Source of the DNA: Sipunculus nudus
Lineage: Eukaryota; Annelida; Sipuncula; Golfingiida; Sipunculidae
Direction of reading: 5' to 3'
DNA length: 64,000 nt
Assembly (NCBI GenBank): GCA_026874595.1
Contig: CM049317.1
Location: 42,122,401 to 42,186,400, forward strand
In this document: in pieces, positions 60,541 through 64,000 of the stretch
How the letters are laid out: each line of letters starts with the position of its first letter
Numbering within the stretch: the first letter of the stretch is position 1
Notes under the pieces: generated by a model
The model's database searches: none
Seen by the model: the letters and a program-made list of their open reading frames with translations, nothing else
Told to the model about the DNA's origin: nothing
Position numbers and translations under genes: made by a program

Positions 60541-62687
60541 TAATGGCCATAAGACCAACTTAAGTTTTTCTGATGTTATTGAAAGAACCATGTCCTACGA
60601 TAATTCTTTTGAAAAATTGAACGATTCAACTTGACAGTTTCATCATAAACATTTTAAGCTGAAAGAGGCTAAAAATATGAGGTTTTTGCCCATAAAAAAC
60701 AGGTCAATGTAGGTGGCACATCAAAATCTGCAACTTCAAATATGAGTCATGTGACCAACATTTGCACAATACTTGGTAATGCTAGCTTCTGTCATTTCTG
60801 AGATAACTATGTCAGTATGCTTACTTGGCCAAATGACCGTTCAAATGCAAACCATTTGAACAAACTTGAGAGTGCTTGCCTCTGGGATCATTTCTGTAAA
60901 ATATTGAACAATTTGGCTAGACCTTTTACAAGAAGACTTTTAAAGGTTTTTCAGCTTATCCCCTATAAAATCTAAGTAAATGCAGATAGCAAAAAACATA
61001 AGCTGAATCCCACAACATTTGATATGTGACAGATAATTGCATAAAATCTGAGGATGGTAGCTCCTGCAATTCCGGAGAAATTATGGGTTGATATACAGAT
61101 AACCAATGACCCCCGTTCAAAAAATGGTCAATGCAGGTGGCGTCACCAATACCTGAATTTCATATATAACTGAGATAGTCATTTTAGTATGCTTTTTTGG
61201 ACAGATGACTAGGTTCAACTTCCTGTAATTCGGCCAAAATTCACATAACTTGAACCATTTGAGCAAACTTGAGAGAGATGGTATAAAAGATTATTTCTGT
61301 GAAATATTGAACAAATTGGCTTTACCATTTCAGAGGAGAAGATTTTTAAAGGTTTTTAGCTTTTTCTCTATAAAATCTAAGAAAATGCAGATTTTTTTTC
61401 TGATGGCTAATTTTTTGCATTAAATTTCATGACGCTAGCTCCAATCATTTTCGAAATAGTATGGGTTAACTTATACCTGTGATTGTAAACATTGCCTGGC
61501 ATAAGGAATATCTAAAATCATAAAGCTACATCTTTTTTTTTAAGTTTTTAAAAAAACATTCTTGTCAATGATAACCAAAGATAACCTGAAATCTAAATGT
61601 CTGGAGGCATGATGAAACGGATGCTGGTAAACTGGTTCCAGGCTAGATGTATCTGCTTCACACAGCTAACATATATGGTAAAATGACTCAATTCAATCTT
61701 TATTATTCAGCCAAAATTCATTCTTTGGAACCATAAAAGACAATTATTATAAGAATTATTCAGGGGATTATTCTTGTAAAATATTAAACAAATTGGCCTC
61801 AGTGGCATCAGTCAAAAAACTCATATGGGAAAATAAAGCAAAATGGCTAAGTTAAGCTTCCAATAACTCAGCCAAAAATCACTGAACCAAAACCATTTGA
61901 ACAAACTTGAATTATCAACATCTAAAGATAATTAATGTGTGAGATTTAAGAATTTGGCCCAGTGGTTTTTGAGAAGAAGATCTTTGTAGCAACTGAGCTA
62001 AAATGGGCTGTTATGGCATATGACTAAATTCAGCTTCCCATAACTGAACTGAGACCATTTGAACAAACTTCAGAAAGCACTACCCAAGGATCATTTCTGT
62101 GCGATATTAAACAATTTGGCCAAATGATTTCAGAGAAGAAGTTTTTTGTAGCTGTCAGTATGATACCGGCACTGATGACCCCCGTTCAAAAAAGGCCCAT
62201 GCAGGTGGTGCCACCAATACCTGAATTTCAGACATGACTCATATGACCAACATTGGCATAAAATTTGGTGATGACAGCTCCAGTCGTTACTAAGATTGTA
62301 ATTTTAGTATGCTTTTTTGGACAGATGACTAAGTTCAACTAGCTGTAACTCGGCCAAAAATCACCGAACTTAAACCATTCCAACAAACTTGAAAGAGATT
62401 GTTCCAGGGATCATTTCTGTGAAATATTGGACAATTTGGCTGAACAGTTTCGAAGAAGAAGATTTTAAAATTTTTTTTAGCTTTTTCTCTATAAAATCTA
62501 AGAAAATGCAGTTAGCCAAAAAATAAGCTAAATCCAATAGAGTTTTTAGATGACTAATTTTTTGCAGAAAATTTCTTGATGCTAACTCTTGCCGTTTTCA
62601 AGATGGGTATGGGTTAACGTACAGACGACGGACGACGGCCGCCGGACGACGCCACACCATCGCATAAGCTCACAGGTTTGCTAAAAA

Positions 62688-62899
62688 TTGAGGTTTTTCC
62701 TTAATTTCTCAAAGGAACAAAGTCGCAAAGACCCAGTTTTCGGATTGGTAGGAGATCTTGGGGACATCTAACACTATGCTGAATTTTGGATTCCTAGGTC
62801 TTACGGTTTCAAAACGTGCCACATCTACGGACGGACGGACTGACAGACGGACAATGGACCACGACTATAGCTCAGATGATTTATAGTCAGCTGAGCTAA
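62688..62899 (-). mobile_element. Hel-A 5' end fragment flanking Hel-B
   Basis: ttgaggtttttccttaattt through a ggacggacgg-type tract to CAGCTGAGCTAA. It is the right part of a Hel-A copy into which the Hel-B at 56261-62687 was inserted. Confidence 0.75.
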
Positions 62900-62985
62900 A
62901 AAAGGGAGAGTGTCCACCAATCCTTGTCTTACATCTCTCTCACCCTGTATTACACGTATACACACACACACAAACTACTTTGTAA

Positions 62986-63982
62986 AGCCATGGTCACACT
63001 AGAGATAGGACCAGGTTATAACCTGTCCACGACTGAAAATTTGAGGAATCGCTGGACAATCATGACCAAAACATGCATCCAATCACAGAGGTCGTGGCTG
63101 ATCACTGGGTGAAAAATCAGTTGCAGGTGGTTTTTGAACATGTTCAAAATCCAGTTGCGACTGATTTGTAAATTTCGAGGTCGTAGGATCTTGCAAGAAG
63201 GTTGTACCACCAGTCTTTAGTCATCGCATGACCAGTCGTGCATCATCATGCGACAACTTGTTGTACAATTGGTCGTGCTACTGCTCGTGCCACCTTGCGA
63301 TTGGTGGCACCACTGGTCGTACGACCTTCTGATCAGAATTGCGACTAGCCAAGATCTCTCCTGACTTGTGGCCAACCATACGACTGGTCGTGCTATCATT
63401 TCGGCAACTGATATTAAATTGTTGGGATCTATGGCTAAGCTTGGTCAGCTGTATTTACCTCCAATTGTCAGTTTGGATCAGCTGATGCCACCCTGTAGAC
63501 TTGAGTGTATGCTACAGCTGGAACAACAACAGCTTGGCGTTTTTGCCACAGCTGTACTTGTGCACCGAAGAAGCAAGCGAAGACAAAGAAGAAAACGTAA
63601 GTACTGGGAACGAATGACTAGGGCTGATATCGGGCCCAGGAATACATATCCATACGATCGATGGCATGACCAGTTGAACGACTAGTTGTAGGTCATTACA
63701 ACAAGTCATACGATTGGTCACTGGTGACTAAGACTTGTCGTACGATCAATATTAATAACAATGACTTGACGCACAACTGATCTTGTGACCGATCGTCACT
63801 AGTCCTGGTTGATCGTGCAACTGAGCGTGCCACCCGTCATACAATTACCTACCACCAGTATCAATTAAGTACTCACGACCATTTCAGAATCAGGACAAAT
63901 TTGTGGAGACTGGTTGTGCAACTCCCTGATTGCAGGTCAATCGCGCAATAAAAGAGTTGTACGATTCAGTGTGACCGTGGCT
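62986..63982. mobile_element. 1-kb DNA transposon with TAA target duplication, Harbinger-like
   Basis: Left AGCCATGGTCACACT and right AGTGTGACCGTGGCT are 15-bp inverted ends with one mismatch. TAA at 62983-62985 and 63983-63985 is the target duplication. A 3-bp TAA/TTA duplication fits PIF/Harbinger. Both flanks of the interior are crowded with GGTCGT, CGACCAGT and GTCGTACGAC-type motifs in both orientations. A short basic ORF lies in the middle. Confidence 0.78.
63368..63685 (+). CDS. Short basic ORF inside the Harbinger-like element
   Basis: 105 residues. QLEQQQLGVFATAVLVHRRS is followed by the basic run KRRQRRKRKYWERMTRADIG and Y-rich PRNTYPYDRWHDQL. A basic stretch followed by (Y/W)W.R...R...G..Y is reminiscent of the N-terminus of Harbinger transposases, which would make this a remnant of the first transposase exon; a GTAAGT donor-like site occurs at about 63597. 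The resemblance is weak and I cannot see the DDE catalytic region. It could be a chance ORF. Confidence 0.35.
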   Translation: MANHTTGRAIISATDIKLLGSMAKLGQLYLPPIVSLDQLMPPCRLECMLQLEQQQLGVFATAVLVHRRSKRRQRRKRKYWERMTRADIGPRNTYPYDRWHDQLND

Positions 63983-64000
63983 TAACAGTAATATGTATAT

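Larger units (their letters stand above)
56261..62687 (-). mobile_element. Hel-B copy, one end lost, interrupted by Hel-C
   Basis: Collinear with 41023-44207. The right terminus is CACCATCGCATAAGCTCACA, GGTTTGCTAA near 62684. Hel-C occupies 57614-60540. A segment at about 61475-61680 has no counterpart in the other copies. On its right it is flanked by Hel-A sequence (ttgaggtttttcc), showing that it was inserted into a Hel-A copy. Confidence 0.75.

Overview
The window looks like repeat-dominated, AT-rich genomic DNA from an animal, most likely a marine lophotrochozoan such as a bivalve mollusc. That rests on spliced exon-like pieces, a chimaerin-like RhoGAP exon, Helitrons whose helicase is followed by an endonuclease domain, and dispersed repeats of a kind I associate with molluscs. 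The taxon is inference. I see no intact conventional protein-coding gene. I saw no tRNA or rRNA gene and no CRISPR array.

Layout. (1) 0.27-2.41 kb: a minus-strand exon encoding part of a chimaerin-like RhoGAP domain whose 3' end has been amplified into about 26 tandem copies of an 81-bp unit. (2) 4-15.4 kb: fragments and nested copies of four Helitron-like repeat families, here called Hel-A, Hel-B, Hel-C and Hel-D (provisional names). This part also holds a dense inverted-repeat cluster (9.18-9.45 kb) and a long-TIR element (9.48-13.1 kb). (3) 15.7-21.5 kb: the best candidate for an autonomous Hel-A element. It has a decayed helicase plus endonuclease pseudogene on the minus strand, three spliced exons of an RPA-like OB-fold protein on the plus strand, and a PIF/Harbinger-like MITE. 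(4) 21.5-30 kb: noncoding DNA, Hel-A copies, a second decayed Helitron coding region (N-terminal part) and sequence rich in nuclear-receptor half-sites. (5) 30.1-45.8 kb: a full Hel-B copy, then a 36-bp minisatellite split by a 10.4-kb hAT-like insertion with an 8-bp target duplication. That insertion is itself filled by nested Hel-A, Hel-B and Hel-D copies. (6) 46.4-62.9 kb: nested Hel-A, Hel-C and Hel-B copies, one with a 459-bp monomer expanded to six tandem copies. (7) 63-64 kb: a roughly 1-kb element with 15-bp TIRs and a TAA target duplication, carrying a short basic ORF.

How it fits together. All four Helitron-like families share one terminal plan. One end is a hairpin next to CTAG or CCTTG. 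The other end is a second hairpin that carries a short inverted copy of a motif from the first end. Related copies serve as 'empty sites' and show insertion between A and T without target duplication. Because insertions sit inside one another, the order of events can be partly read: minisatellite, then hAT-like insertion, then Hel-A and Hel-B, then further Hel-A and Hel-D. Elements are oriented by taking the hairpin/CTAG end as 3', which puts nearly all copies on the minus strand, the same strand as the decayed helicase genes.
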